DNA of 64,000 nucleotides. Origin: Hanleya hanleyi (lineage: Eukaryota; Mollusca; Polyplacophora; Lepidopleurida; Hanleyidae). The stretch lies in assembly GCA_036873755.1 (NCBI GenBank), contig JAVTVY010006821.1:62001-126000 (forward strand), written 5' to 3'. Positions 44,441 through 54,163 of this stretch are shown here, in pieces (within the stretch, counting starts at the first letter, position 1; each line of letters opens with the position of its first letter). The position numbers and the translations under genes are program-made. A model generated the notes under the pieces. The model did no database searches. It was not told where the DNA came from and worked only from the letters and a program-made list of their open reading frames with translations.

Positions 44441-47236
44441 TTAGCCATCATTTGCTTTCACTCTGATGTAGTCAGAGATCCGGATGAAGCCGTGTGCCAC
44501 AGTATTGATACCGTCATCTAGTACATACCGTTTATCGTCGAAGGCGGATAACGCTACTTTCTCAACGGTATGACTATATAACTGGTGGTCAATACTGCGA
44601 ATCTAGTTCATGGTCGTTTTTACAATTTTGTGTTGAATTAAACAGTCTTTATACATGATATGTCGAAGTTTTTTCTTTATAGCGTACTTGGCTATCCCCT
44701 TCGCCGTTTTCTTCTCTTCTCCCCCGTATAGAATGCTGTGCAACTTGGGCCTAAGGCCTACAAACTCCTCTATAGGAGTACCGCCGCATTCATCTTTCAT
44801 CTTGCCAAGTACTTTGGCATTGGTAGTGCTTTTGAGGTGGTGGTATTCCGTGTAGTTGCTGGTGTCGAACAAAACCAGATTCTGCGCCATGTCGCCGTGC
44901 AAATCTTCCGTCTCAATTTCGTAACAAACTATCAGTGTCAGAGAATAGCAGCTTCGCTTTTTGGCCATACTTTCGCTTCAATTCATTATAGTGGAAGTCG
45001 TATATAAGTAGCTTCGGGAGGTCTAGAATAGCGAAGCCGGCGTAGGTGGGTCTGTTCAAAAATAATTTAATTTTCTTTAGATTGACGCCGACTAAACCCT
45101 CGTTAAAAATTTTGAAAGTCTGAAAAGAGGGACTGGCGACCGTCCTCTAAAGTCTCCTCTAAAGAGCTCTATCCGGGTACATTTCCTAAGATTCTCCATC
45201 GTTTTCGCGAACACCGAGTTGTTCATCAGTTTAAAAAAGTCCTTCTCGAAGTCATTCTTAGCGGCCTTACGTTTGTCCGTGTTGAATGCGATGTACGGCT
45301 GCAGCCATGTAGACTGCGTGAACTCTATCCCGCGATGGATTCGAGTCAAAAGCATTCCCTGTGGCAGGTAGAACTTCAAATCGCGGTAGTGTATCACATA
45401 GTTCAATTTGTCGCGAAGGTTGGGAACGAGTTTTTCCGTGGGTTTGCCTTTAACCCTATCTCGCCTGGGCTTTTTGGGACCTGTCCAGGCCTGGGGGAGC
45501 CGACATGGCCCCCCCTAATTATTTTTCTTATCCCTTGAGCTAGGGGGCTGAAACTTACCACACTATACCCTTGGGTCAAGCTCTACCAGAAAATGTAAAA
45601 AAATCCAAGATGACCGCTTTGATGATGTCACAGTGACGTCATTTTCAAAAACGGCATTTTTGGGTCGATTTTTCGGTCGGATTTTCCGAATTTTTTATTT
45701 TTGCAATTTCTCCGCAAAAACTGCATGATAAATTAGTAAATATTAATGTGATGTGAAATAAAATAGTTTTTGCCCACTTTTCATCGCAGAAAAGCAGAAA
45801 TTTTGAAGAAATGTGACAAAAACATCACTTTTCTAGTACCCCACGTGGCCGCCATCTTGAACTTACCCATGATCCTCTGCTCAGGGGGTTATGCAAATGG
45901 GCTCAAAATGACCCCAATATGATAAACTATAAAGTCCCGAAGTTTCAGCACTCCATTTTTCGTCGTTCCGGAGATAGCGCAGAAAGTTTGGTAGGGGGGC
46001 CATAATGGCCCCCCAGGCCAGGTAGGGTTAATCTCTAGCTCTTCCTTCAATCCGAGTGAATGAGGCGAGAGCGTGTCATCCGTTACCGTCATTCGTTCGG
46101 GACAGAGAGGATAGTCGCTATGTGCCTCGTGGAGTGACGAGGGATATTGTAAGTCGACTTCGAAAATATAACCCGTTTCGGCATCATCTTCAATTTTCTC
46201 TATCTCCGTCGCGTCCAGCGACTGGATTTGTTCCTCGATCATCCACTCAAAGTCCCGTAGGGGTAAAGGCTGTGACATAGCCCACCCGTATATGTTATTG
46301 GCGTCGAGATAAGTAATCTACTTAGTGGGCGAGTTGACATTGTAATGGACCATGTTCGGGTTGTTCGCCTTATTATACTTATCAGAGATCATTGAAATAC
46401 CTCCGCGGATACCCCGTTCTATCATTAGGTGCATGTCTATGTCGCCCAGCAATTGTAGACGCACACCGGTCATTTTCAACATGGCGTCCCATGACAGACC
46501 GGGTGAGGTATAATAGTGAGCCGGGTCGAGATGACATTAGTTCATGGAAATGTTGCGAAAATTTTCGAATACATCGGCTAGTTGCAGGACATCGGATTTT
46601 AGGTAGAAGTCGTGGTAATGCCCTAGAGTTTGAATTGCAAACTCCGACCATACCGACTGCGCGTGGGGATAGTCTTGGTCGGAAATAGGCTCTTCGCGGA
46701 AATCGTTGTAAAACGCTTCTTTGGGAGGGAGTTGGCGTTCCGAAAATTTACTTTCGGTTGACATATACCCGTAGGAGTAGACTCCCTTTCTCAGCAGTTT
46801 ATGCTGTTGGTTAGGGCTTAGGAAATGTTGCCCGAGCTGGTGAAATTTTTCAACACCTTCCTTAGACATGTTGTCGACCAGAGTTTCGAGGGCGGCATTG
46901 AAAACTGTAGGGAATCGAGAAACCTTAAATTACCCAGAGAGAAGGAGATGTATTTTTGCATGTTATTCGGGATACACGTTATTTTCAGACCCTTGAATTT
47001 TCCCATGACACTACAGATGAGATGGCCGTCATAGCCCTTAGTGTTATGCAAAACGACGGGTATGAAAAACTGGCGCTTTTCTCGCTTGGTAGACCTCCTG
47101 TAAGTTGCACTGATTGTGAGCGGGGCCCCTGTATTTTCCCGTCAAGTGACAATGTTCGCGTACTCTGTCAGCGCCTAGTTCCTTGTCGCAGATATGACAA
47201 TGCGCCGCCGCTTTAAAGGAGTTTTCCTCCTCCCGG
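44441..47236 (-). pseudogene. Protein-primed DNA polymerase B of the outer Polinton, C-terminal two thirds
   Basis: Continues the gene cut at 58638. Minus-strand blocks in order: zinc-like CHICDKELGADRVREHCH (about 47280), HNTKGYDGHLI (exonuclease), YLDANNIYGWAMSQPLP (polymerase motif A region, about 46290), VIHYRDLKFYLPQGM, KDFFKLMNNSVFAKTMENLR (motif B, about 45230), SDTDS (motif C, about 44950), EEFVGLRPKLHSILYGGEEK, and a tail FDDKRYVLDDGINT with stop at 44441-44443. Frameshifts are frequent, one just after motif C, and a piggyBac-like MITE sits at 45454-46027. Replicates linear genomes from a terminal protein. Confidence 0.9.
45454..46027. mobile_element. piggyBac-like MITE in the polymerase gene
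   Basis: TTAA target copies at 45450-45453 and 46028-46031; inverted ends CCCTATCTCGCCTGG and CCAGGCCAGGTAGGG. 574 bp, non-coding. TTAA targets with CCC ends are the piggyBac signature. The polymerase coding text continues on either side. Confidence 0.85.
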
Positions 47237-47748
47237 AGTAGTATATAAAGAGTATTTGGAGGTCGATTGACCTCAGAAATTTGCATATTTTGTGGAGGAC
47301 ACGTGGAGGTCACACGCGACAGCCAATCAGAAGCGAGTATTGTGTCACATGGGGTCATGTGTGGTGGTGGATGGGTGGGTGGTGGGTTTAAGATGGCGGC
47401 TGTGGTGGATGGGTGGGTGGTGGGTTTAAGATGGCGGCTGTGGTGGATGGGTGGGTGGTGGGTTTAAGATGGCGGCTGTGGTGGATGGGTGGGTGGTGGG
47501 TTTAAGATGGCGGCTGTGGTATGTGGTGGTGGATGGGTGGGTGGTGGGTTTAAGATGGCGGCTGTGGTGGATGGGTGGGTGGTGGGTTTAAGATGGCGGC
47601 TGTGGTGGATGGGTGGGTGGTGGGTTTAAGATGGCGGCTGTGGTGGATGGGTGGGTGGTGGGTTTAAGATGGCGGCTGTGGTGGTGGATGGGTGGGTGGT
47701 GGGTTTAAGATGGCGGCTGTGAAAGATGTATTCATCCGCGGTGATGCG
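47237..47748 (+). repeat. Left inverted terminal repeat of the inner element
   Basis: 512 bp, inverse of 58142-58637 (496 bp). From the outer end inward: TATATAAAG (47243), ATTTGCAT octamer (47279-47286), CCAAT box in AGCCAATCAGAAGC (about 47320), then ~9 tandem 38-bp units each with TTTAAGATGGCGGCTGTGG, and an inner edge GAAAGATGTATTCATCCGCG. Confidence 0.9.
47361..47720 (+). repeat. 38-bp minisatellite with YY1 motif
   Basis: Units of GGTGGATGGG-TGGGTGGTGG plus GTTTAAGATGGCGGCTGT, about nine copies with few variants (GTGGTGG additions). AAGATGGCGGC is the consensus YY1 site. Present inverted at 58165-58510 and, in three units, at 52286-52378. Confidence 0.9.
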
Positions 47749-48179
47749 GTCATGTCTGGCGGTGATTCGGTCGCGGGAAAAACCTTCCGCGGAGAAAAAG
47801 TAGTCCCTAGATAAAATGGTCCGATGGGGTCGAGTGAGGTATCCAAGTGAAGCTTATGTGAAGGGGCATCTAATGGGCTGGGTGTGGGGTTGACATATCG
47901 GCCTTCTGCGCATGCGCGGTGGCCGAAGGGTATGAAAATAGCCGTTTTGGGAACAACAAGTTTAGTAATGTTTATATAGTTTATTACCCCAATGTTACAT
48001 CATACCCAGGCTGGGGGGAGCCGCCCTGGGTATGTTTAGTATGTTCACAGCAAAACAAATTGAAATATCAAACACCATGTTTTATTATTTAACACATTGT
48101 CACATTAGGTCAAGTGTTTACTGAGCTCAAGTCAGCGAGCAGCATGTAGACATAGAGTGTGGGTACAGCATGATATTCA
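47749..48179. other. No gene; 3' flank of the zinc-finger gene
   Basis: Non-coding. TTTATT at 48081-48086 gives a minus-strand AATAAA about 95 bases after the zinc-finger stop codon. Confidence 0.5.
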
Positions 48180-49100
48180 TCAGTGCACGGGTGACGCATT
48201 CAACCGATGGGGGTGATCGGTCAGCTTGGTCAGGAAAAACGTGACATTGGTTACCCTCTCTACCACCCATTGAATGTTGGGGCGTTGACGATGCGCCCAT
48301 CTCAAGGCATCCACGGTGTCCAGTATCTCCAGCATCGTCTCTAGTGACCCCCGGTTAATGATGGTGACCGGCTGGTCAAACACATGGTTGTTGGCACTGG
48401 GATAATAATACTGTAACTGGTCCGTCTTTTTGTGACGTAAGATGTACCCGAAAGCGACATTCAATGTAAAGGCCGTAGTTTGATCATTGAAGATGGCTTC
48501 CACGTAGCTGCGTAGACAGGTGCGGTTGGTCAGTGGGAAATTGTAGATATCTTGAGGGTGGAAACAGTACCGTGTCATGGACCAATGGCGCCTATCGATG
48601 TCACTGATTGGATGGTTGTCCTGTAAGAGATCGCTAGGAACATTTATGGGCTCCACCAGAAAATGTTCGATGTTGTCAGGACTCGAAACCGTAACGCTGG
48701 GGTCCGGCTGGATATTCAGGCTCTTCTCAACTGTGGGTATAGGCGGGCTCTCCTTCATCGTATCACCAGTGGCGTTCGTCTCCCCGGGCTTATCTTCACT
48801 GTATCTCACCTTCCGTGGCTCCTCTTCAGTAGGAAGTTGTCGTTCATGCTCATGGGCATGAATCAACCGTTGGTGTCGCAGCAACTGACTGCGTCGTTTG
48901 AAGAGTTGATCACAATCCTCGCATGGACGCTTGGATGGCCCATGAATTGAACGTTCGTGGCGCAGTAAAGCATCTTCCCGATTAAATGACCGTGCGCAGG
49001 TTATACAAGTATACAGTCCATCGTTGTGGGTGGAGGCCTCGTGGCGTCGTAAATTATCTAGACGAGTAAACTGCTTCTGGCAAGTTGTGCAAGTGAACAT
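48180..49100 (-). CDS. Three-finger C2H2 protein with Polinton polymerase N-terminal-like domain
   Basis: 306 residues, intact. Fingers at residues 4-25 (C4, C7, H20, H25), 32-53 and 60-81, all C-x2-C-x12-H-x4-H. A charged, Ser/Pro-rich linker follows (about 82-165). Residues ~165-306 (HWSMTRYCFHPQDIYNFPLT, FTLNVAFGYILRHKKT, YYYPSANNHVFDQPVTIINR, RPNIQWVVERVTNVTFFLTK) resemble the accessory region found upstream of the polymerase domain in some animal Polinton PolB proteins. Here it ends without polymerase. TATA box (minus CTATAAAAGGG, 49146-49156) lies ~50 bases upstream of the ATG. Probably binds DNA, perhaps the element's ends. Confidence 0.75.
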   Translation of the reverse strand: MFTCTTCQKQFTRLDNLRRHEASTHNDGLYTCITCARSFNREDALLRHERSIHGPSKRPCEDCDQLFKRRSQLLRHQRLIHAHEHERQLPTEEEPRKVRYSEDKPGETNATGDTMKESPPIPTVEKSLNIQPDPSVTVSSPDNIEHFLVEPINVPSDLLQDNHPISDIDRRHWSMTRYCFHPQDIYNFPLTNRTCLRSYVEAIFNDQTTAFTLNVAFGYILRHKKTDQLQYYYPSANNHVFDQPVTIINRGSLETMLEILDTVDALRWAHRQRPNIQWVVERVTNVTFFLTKLTDHPHRLNASPVH

Positions 49101-49145
49101 CTTGGTGGTTGATAGAGTGTCTGATGAAATGGCAAGGCCGCTTCC

Positions 49146-49156
49146 CTTTTATAGCA
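49146..49156 (-). promoter_or_regulatory. TATA box of the zinc-finger gene
   Basis: Minus-strand GCTATAAAAGGG, 46-56 bases upstream of the start codon at 49100. Confidence 0.6.
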
Positions 49157-49314
49157 CGCTAGCTGGTAATCTATTTTTAGCACACTCTACCCCAAGTCGA
49201 GGATCGAGACTGGTGTACTGGTGTACCACTGAGCCGCATTGCGCGCGTATGAAGACCCTTATACATACCCAATGCAGGCGCAGACGCGAAGTGCCCGGAC
49301 GATAGACACGGACG

Positions 49315-49420
49315 TCACCGATCCGAAAAGACACGGACTTTACCGAAAAGACACGGACTTTACCGAAAATACACGGACTTTAACGAAAAGACACGGACGT
49401 ACACGAAAAGACGCGAAGGT
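49315..49420 (+). repeat. ~20-bp tandem repeats (AAAAGACACGGACTTTACCG)
   Basis: About five imperfect units between the zinc-finger promoter and block copy 1. Function unknown. Confidence 0.75.
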
Positions 49421-50044
49421 GAACGCCATTGTGGGAAACCCCCACAGATAGGTCAGTACATGCATTTCTATGTTGTTCACGAATAATAAAAGGATTGTAT
49501 GTTTGGAGGTAGTTTTTAGTGAAAACCCGGAAGTGACGTCACAACCCACGTGACCTGCGTATATACTCCTGTAAAATAGAGCCGATTTTATTTCTTTGGA
49601 GGGGCAAGGTCAATAGGACTTGCGCTTTTTATACTACTAAACTGTGAAGTAGATTACATCTTACATAGGCCTTAAGGCCGTGATATGCATATGAAGTATT
49701 CTGGGGCATGGTCAGTACTTCCCAATTTTCCCTTCGTCTACTACTCGCCGATTTTTTATTTTTTTATTTTTTTTATTATTATTATTATTATTTATTTATT
49801 ATTTTTTATTTATTTATTTATTTTTTTTCTCCGTTTTATTGTCAAATGCAGGTATTCAAATGATTTGACAAATGATAGCGTACAAACGATGTAAACATAG
49901 GGAAAATTATTTGAGAAATTGTAGTTTGTTTCAATCAGCTGGTATGCAAAAGAATCTCATAGCGGCGTTCCAGGACAGCTTCAACACTGGACGCAAATTG
50001 TTTCCTGCAAGATAATAAAATAAAAAATAATAAGGGGAGAAAAA

Positions 50045-50117
50045 GTCTGCGCAGGTGGGACTCGAACCCAGGTGTTCTCGATCAACAGCTCAATGCGTTT
50101 CCATTGAGCCACGACCA
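50045..50117 (-). tRNA. tRNA-Asn-like pseudogene (copy 1)
   Basis: Minus strand shows an A box (TGGCTCAATGG), a CTGTTGA anticodon-loop-like stretch (GTT in anticodon position), a B box (GGTTCGAGTCC) and an oligo-T stop downstream. The acceptor arms do not pair, so it is a pseudogene or a Pol III promoter element rather than a working tRNA. Confidence 0.5.
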
Positions 50118-50288
50118 TGTTGTTGCTTTATAAAGATGTTAACTTCAACCAGAGTTGTATGGTTGGAATAATTCATTTGTTCATTTGAATTAACGTGGTA
50201 CTACCACGATAAAAAACATGCTAAAAAAATAACCAGGCCAACCCAAAGATAATATATGCCACCCTACGCTACGTAACTGTTGCTAAAA

Positions 50289-50343
50289 CCATATAAGGGG
50301 GTTCCCGGTAAATTTGAACAAATGATGACGTCATGACCGAAAT
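50289..50343 (+). promoter_or_regulatory. CArG box and CRE (copy 1)
   Basis: CCATATAAGG (50289-50298) is a perfect CC(A/T)6GG SRF site and TGACGTCA (50336-50343) is a perfect CRE, 37 bases apart. Confidence 0.5.
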
Positions 50344-50954
50344 ATCAACAACGCAGTTTCCACCGAGGCCGTGTCTTGGCCAAAACCGATAATGTCGGTG
50401 TGAATTTCAATGGATGTAGGCGAAATAAACGTAAGCTATCCTTCTATCACACACAAACTCATGTTGGCCGCTCTCAAATTTTCGTACAGGCCTTATTGCG
50501 AGAACTTGTGCGAGACGTGTGCACGAAAACTACGTGCGAAATCAGGCCTATTTTGTCATCGCATGGGCGGAAACAACTGCCGATCTAAGGAAAAATATTA
50601 CCTCAAAGGCAGCAACCGAATTAGCAATGTAAGCCTGAACAATTATATTTTCATCCCTTGAAGACTGTCGAATTATCCACACCACCCCAAATTTATAAGC
50701 CGATATTCTATTCTGTGAAAGCTGGATGTGATGAAAACGCACTGAGTCACACGTGCACTCGCAACAATTCGCAACAGTGTAATGAAATGTGTTCATTATT
50801 TAGGCGCTCATTTTCTACGACCTATACAGCCAACGTGGTTTATTAATATGCACACACATATGTTTTTCTTATAGTTCATTGGCTGAACACCCTCTGTTTT
50901 ACCACACCCACCCCACGTGGGTGTATGGGAGGGAGAAATTCATCTACCGTCACA

Positions 50955-51310
50955 CCCCAGAAACAGAAAACCGCTGGGGTGTCGACACCATGACACCAGG
51001 AAGAGCCAGGAAACATGTGTGTGTGTGCCGTTGGCCGAAATCATTAGCTTGATAGTTTAGTGTTTTCATTTCATTCATGTGGTAAACTGAAGACCGGATT
51101 TATACCGATGGAAATATCTGTGAATTTCGAAAAAATCCGTGACAAGCCAAGAAACAGAAAACCGCTGGGATGTCGACACCAAACCAGGGAGCATGTGTGT
51201 GCCGCTGACCAAAATCATTAGCTTCATAGTTTAGTGCGTTCATTTCATCCATGTGGTATACTGAACACCGGATTTACCGATGGAAATATCTGTGAATTTC
51301 GAAAAAATAT
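50955..51310 (+). repeat. ~190-bp imperfect tandem pair inside the block
   Basis: AGAAACAGAAAACCGCTGGG starts both units, followed by GTCGACACCA, AATCATTAGCTT and GGAAATATCTGTGAATTTCG. Repeated again in block copy 2. Confidence 0.75.
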
Positions 51311-51814
51311 ATATGGAATGAGATTCGTGGTGATACCCATATTTTTTTAGGATACGAATGCATCGTGATGAAGGCTTCATGGTGTGTTATACCCACCTAG
51401 GAAAAAAACAGCCCCCAGATATGCATCAAACGCCCGGGAGTATGGAATATAGGTATACATCTGGACTAAACTCTTTTATCAGGTAAGCTAGACTTTAGTA
51501 CTATACTTGCGTTGAAACCCATGCAGACAACCTATTCAAATTTCAATGCATTGGCAACATAGCGTCGCACGAAATATACGCGCCCCTGTTGACCAGGATT
51601 TTTTTATACTCCCACAACAACAGACAATTTGAAGACAATTTTCTAGCGGGGTGTTTTCTTGAACATAATTGCTGTAATATACTCTTCTTTTTGTGGACGC
51701 TAAATATAGGGGAGAAAATGGCAACATTGTGACCAAACCATAACAGTTGACAGCTGTAAAAATAGATACCGTGGCATAAAATGAGAGAGAACATTTCAAT
51801 CTGCCAATTTTCGA

Positions 51815-51925
51815 GATGAAAATTTTTTCTTGACGAAATAGAAATGAACGCGAATCTATATTCTACAAAACATTTTTTCTTGACGAAATAGAAATGAACG
51901 CGAATCTATATTCTACAAAACACTA
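51815..51925 (+). repeat. 51-bp tandem pair
   Basis: TTTTTTCTTGACGAAATAGA through CTATATTCTACAAAACA occurs twice in succession; also in block copy 2 at about 57710-57817. Confidence 0.85.
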
Positions 51926-52250
51926 GAAAATATTAGCGTAGGTGAATTTTTTTAGACTCATTTTAGACTGTTTTGTGCTTTCATCGAAAGTGAAAACACA
52001 TCTCGAAAAGTGTGTAGCAGTGTCGATATAAATCTTCAACCTAGATGTAAAAATAGATACCGTGGCATAAATTAGAGAGAGCATTTCAGTACACCTCAAA
52101 AAAAATGAAACCTGGACGGGTATCCTTCATCTCGAGGGGTCGCAAGTTCGATTCTTGCTTTCATTATGTGAGTATGTGTTGGACATGTGATCTTTAAATT
52201 TTATTATCACCAGACTAGCTTGAATGTTTTATGAACGCTAAATGTAGGAT

Positions 52251-52378
52251 CGCATCACCGCGGATGAATACATCTTTCACAGCCGCCATCTTAAACCCAC
52301 CACCCACCCATCCACCACCACAGCCGCCATCTTAAACCCACCACCCACCCATCCACCACAGCCGCCATCTTAAACCCA
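52251..52378 (-). promoter_or_regulatory. Internal truncated terminal repeat; likely capsid gene promoter
   Basis: Contains the inner ~128 bp of the right terminal repeat: CGCATCACCGCGGATG then three minisatellite units. The last YY1 site (GCCGCCATCTT, 52361-52371) is 11 bases before the capsid ATG at 52383. No TATA box is seen. Confidence 0.6.
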
Positions 52379-52382
52379 AAAC

Positions 52383-53688
52383 ATGTCCTTAATCCACGCC
52401 GAGTCCTGCCCCTCCACCAACAGTGAATTTGATTTGTGGACCGTGCCGCCCACACAGACCAGTGTCGAACAAGGATTATGGGTGGAGCATCTCCCGCTCT
52501 CCAGCATCAACGAAACCGGGCCCATCGAGTTCACCATCAGTAATGCGGATACGGCCTATGTGGATTTAGCCCATACCTACTTGTATGTGAAAGCCAAGGT
52601 GGTCAATGGAGCTGGCACCAGAATCGCTGACCAAGCAACGGTGGGCCCGACGAATCTCTGGCTGCACTCGATGTTTCAGCAGGTGGATATTTTTCTCAGC
52701 GACAAACTCATCAGTGACTCCACCAACACGTACCCCTATCGAGCCTACATCGAGACACTGTTGTCGTATGGCCGAAAGGCTAAAAAATCTCAGCTGACAA
52801 CCGCTTTATTCTACAAGGACACGCCCGAGCACATGGACACGGCGGACAATGGGGGATATAACAAACGGAAGGCTTTCACTGCGAACAGTGCCTCGGTGGA
52901 TATGATGGGTCGACTGCATGCAGACATGTTCATGCAAGACCGGTACCTCTTGAACAAGATCCCCATCAAAATCCGACTGATACGGGCGCCTCCGACCTTC
53001 GCCTTGATGGCCACTAACGTAGAGGGGCATGCAGCGGACTATAAGATTGTCATCCAAGACTCAGTATGTCCGAAAAGTGAAACCGAATCCAGCCGTTCAA
53101 TTGGGACACATGAAAGCCTTGGAAACAAAACCAGCCCAGTACCCTATCCGACGTGTGCAAACCAAAGTGTTCTCTGTGCCTGCTGGAAATATGGGCGCCA
53201 ACAAAGAAAACCTGTTCCTGGGGGAACTACCCAAGCGATTGATCCTGGCCTGTGTGGAAAATACCAGTTTCAGCGGAGCCTACCCAGAGAATCCGTTTGA
53301 CTTTCAACATTTCGGCATCAATTTTGTGGCCCTGCATGTGGATGGACAACAGGTGCCAGCCACGGCCTTAACACCGAACTTTGGGCGGAGGAATTTCATT
53401 CGAGCCTATCAGAGCCTGTTTACAGCCACCGGTCAAATCAACCAGGACGAAGGGAATATGATCAGTCGGGAGGACTACGCGAACGGATACACGTTGTTCT
53501 GTTTCGATCTGACCCCCACCTTAGAGAACGACCATCAGCTGGCCCTGGCCAAGCAAGGCAACTTACGGTTGGAAATCCACTTTGCACGAGCCCTGGCGAC
53601 AACCGTCAATGTGATCTGCTACGCCGAGTTTGACAACATCATTCAAGTGGACAAGGCGCGCAACGTCCTGTGTGACTTCTCCACCTAA
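52383..53688 (+). pseudogene. Major capsid protein of the inner element (one frameshift)
   Basis: Reads from ATG 52383 to about 53060 in one frame and from about 53060 to the stop TAA at 53686-53688 in the next, a single one-base shift; total size about 435 residues. N-terminal EFDLWTVPPTQTSVEQGLWV, PIEFTISNADTAYVDLAHTY and the central DRYLLNKIPIKIRLIRAPPT belong to the Polinton/adintovirus major capsid family (double jelly-roll, often listed as F54H12.2-like). Later blocks include RRVQTKVFSVPAGNMGANKE and a C-terminal DNIIQVDKARNVL. No other break is seen, so the shift could also be a sequencing error. Confidence 0.85.
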
Positions 53689-53689
53689 A

Positions 53690-54163
53690 ATGGATACAGA
53701 CCAGATAACCACCGTGCTGGAGAATGACCCAGAGACACGTAGGGTCTTTCAAGGGGTGTTCGCCCGAGATGTGTTTCCATTAGACCGTATGTATCCTGCT
53801 GCTTACGTTCTCAACACGGACCCGATGGATCGACCTGGTGAACACTGGGTGGCCGTGTACTTGACAGAACAGCAGGGCGAATACTTTGACCCGTACGGTC
53901 TGCCACCCCTCCATCCCGATTTAACAGACTTCATGGATCAAGGCACAGAGACGTGGTGTTGGAACAGTCAAACGTTGCAAAGCCTGACCAGTGGCGTGTG
54001 CGGACAATATTGCTTGTTTTACCTGTACCATCGATGCCGGGGAAGACCCTTATCTACCATCGTACAGATGTTTGACGAGTACCCCCAGGCCGAGGACCGC
54101 GATGTACTCGTCTATGACTGGGCCGCCCATCATTTCAATGTACAAGCCCCGTTCTGGGCTTAA
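53690..54163 (+). CDS. Adenain-like cysteine protease
   Basis: 157 residues, intact. Catalytic set by position: H52 in GEHWVAVYLTEQ, D67 in EYFDPYGLPP, Q94 in WCWNSQTLQ and C104 in SGVCGQYCLFYL, in the H-D-Q-C order of the adenovirus protease family. C-terminal RCRGRPLSTIVQMFDEYPQA is also family-like. Starts one base after the capsid stop codon (TAAAATG), so both are probably made from one transcript. Matures virion proteins in the assembling capsid. The last codons lie in the first unit of the hairpin array that follows. Confidence 0.9.
   Translation: MDTDQITTVLENDPETRRVFQGVFARDVFPLDRMYPAAYVLNTDPMDRPGEHWVAVYLTEQQGEYFDPYGLPPLHPDLTDFMDQGTETWCWNSQTLQSLTSGVCGQYCLFYLYHRCRGRPLSTIVQMFDEYPQAEDRDVLVYDWAAHHFNVQAPFWA

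Larger units (their letters stand above)
49498..52378 (+). repeat. 2.9 kb block, copy 1 (internal)
   Basis: Directly repeated at 55395-58273 (offset 5,891-5,897, very few differences). Non-coding as far as I can see: CRE and E-box (49534-49553), AT-rich tract (49750-49830), tRNA-like sequence, CArG/CRE pair, tandem repeats, and a truncated terminal repeat at its right end (52251-52378). It ends 4 bases before the capsid ATG. A Cys-rich 83-residue frame at 50410-50661 exists in both copies but loses a Cys in copy 2, so I do not call it a gene. Confidence 0.9.

Noticed and set aside
49750..49830. AT-rich TTTATT run considered as a replication origin
   Set aside because: Low-complexity tract repeated with length changes at ~55660; nothing beyond composition supports an origin.
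50410..50661. Cys-rich 83-codon frame present in both 2.9 kb blocks
   Set aside because: One Cys is changed to Ser in copy 2 (56304-56555), no homology seen, and overlapping frames on both strands are equally open.
52131..52160. Working tRNA gene
   Set aside because: No D-arm, short total length and a broken T-arm pair in the second copy.
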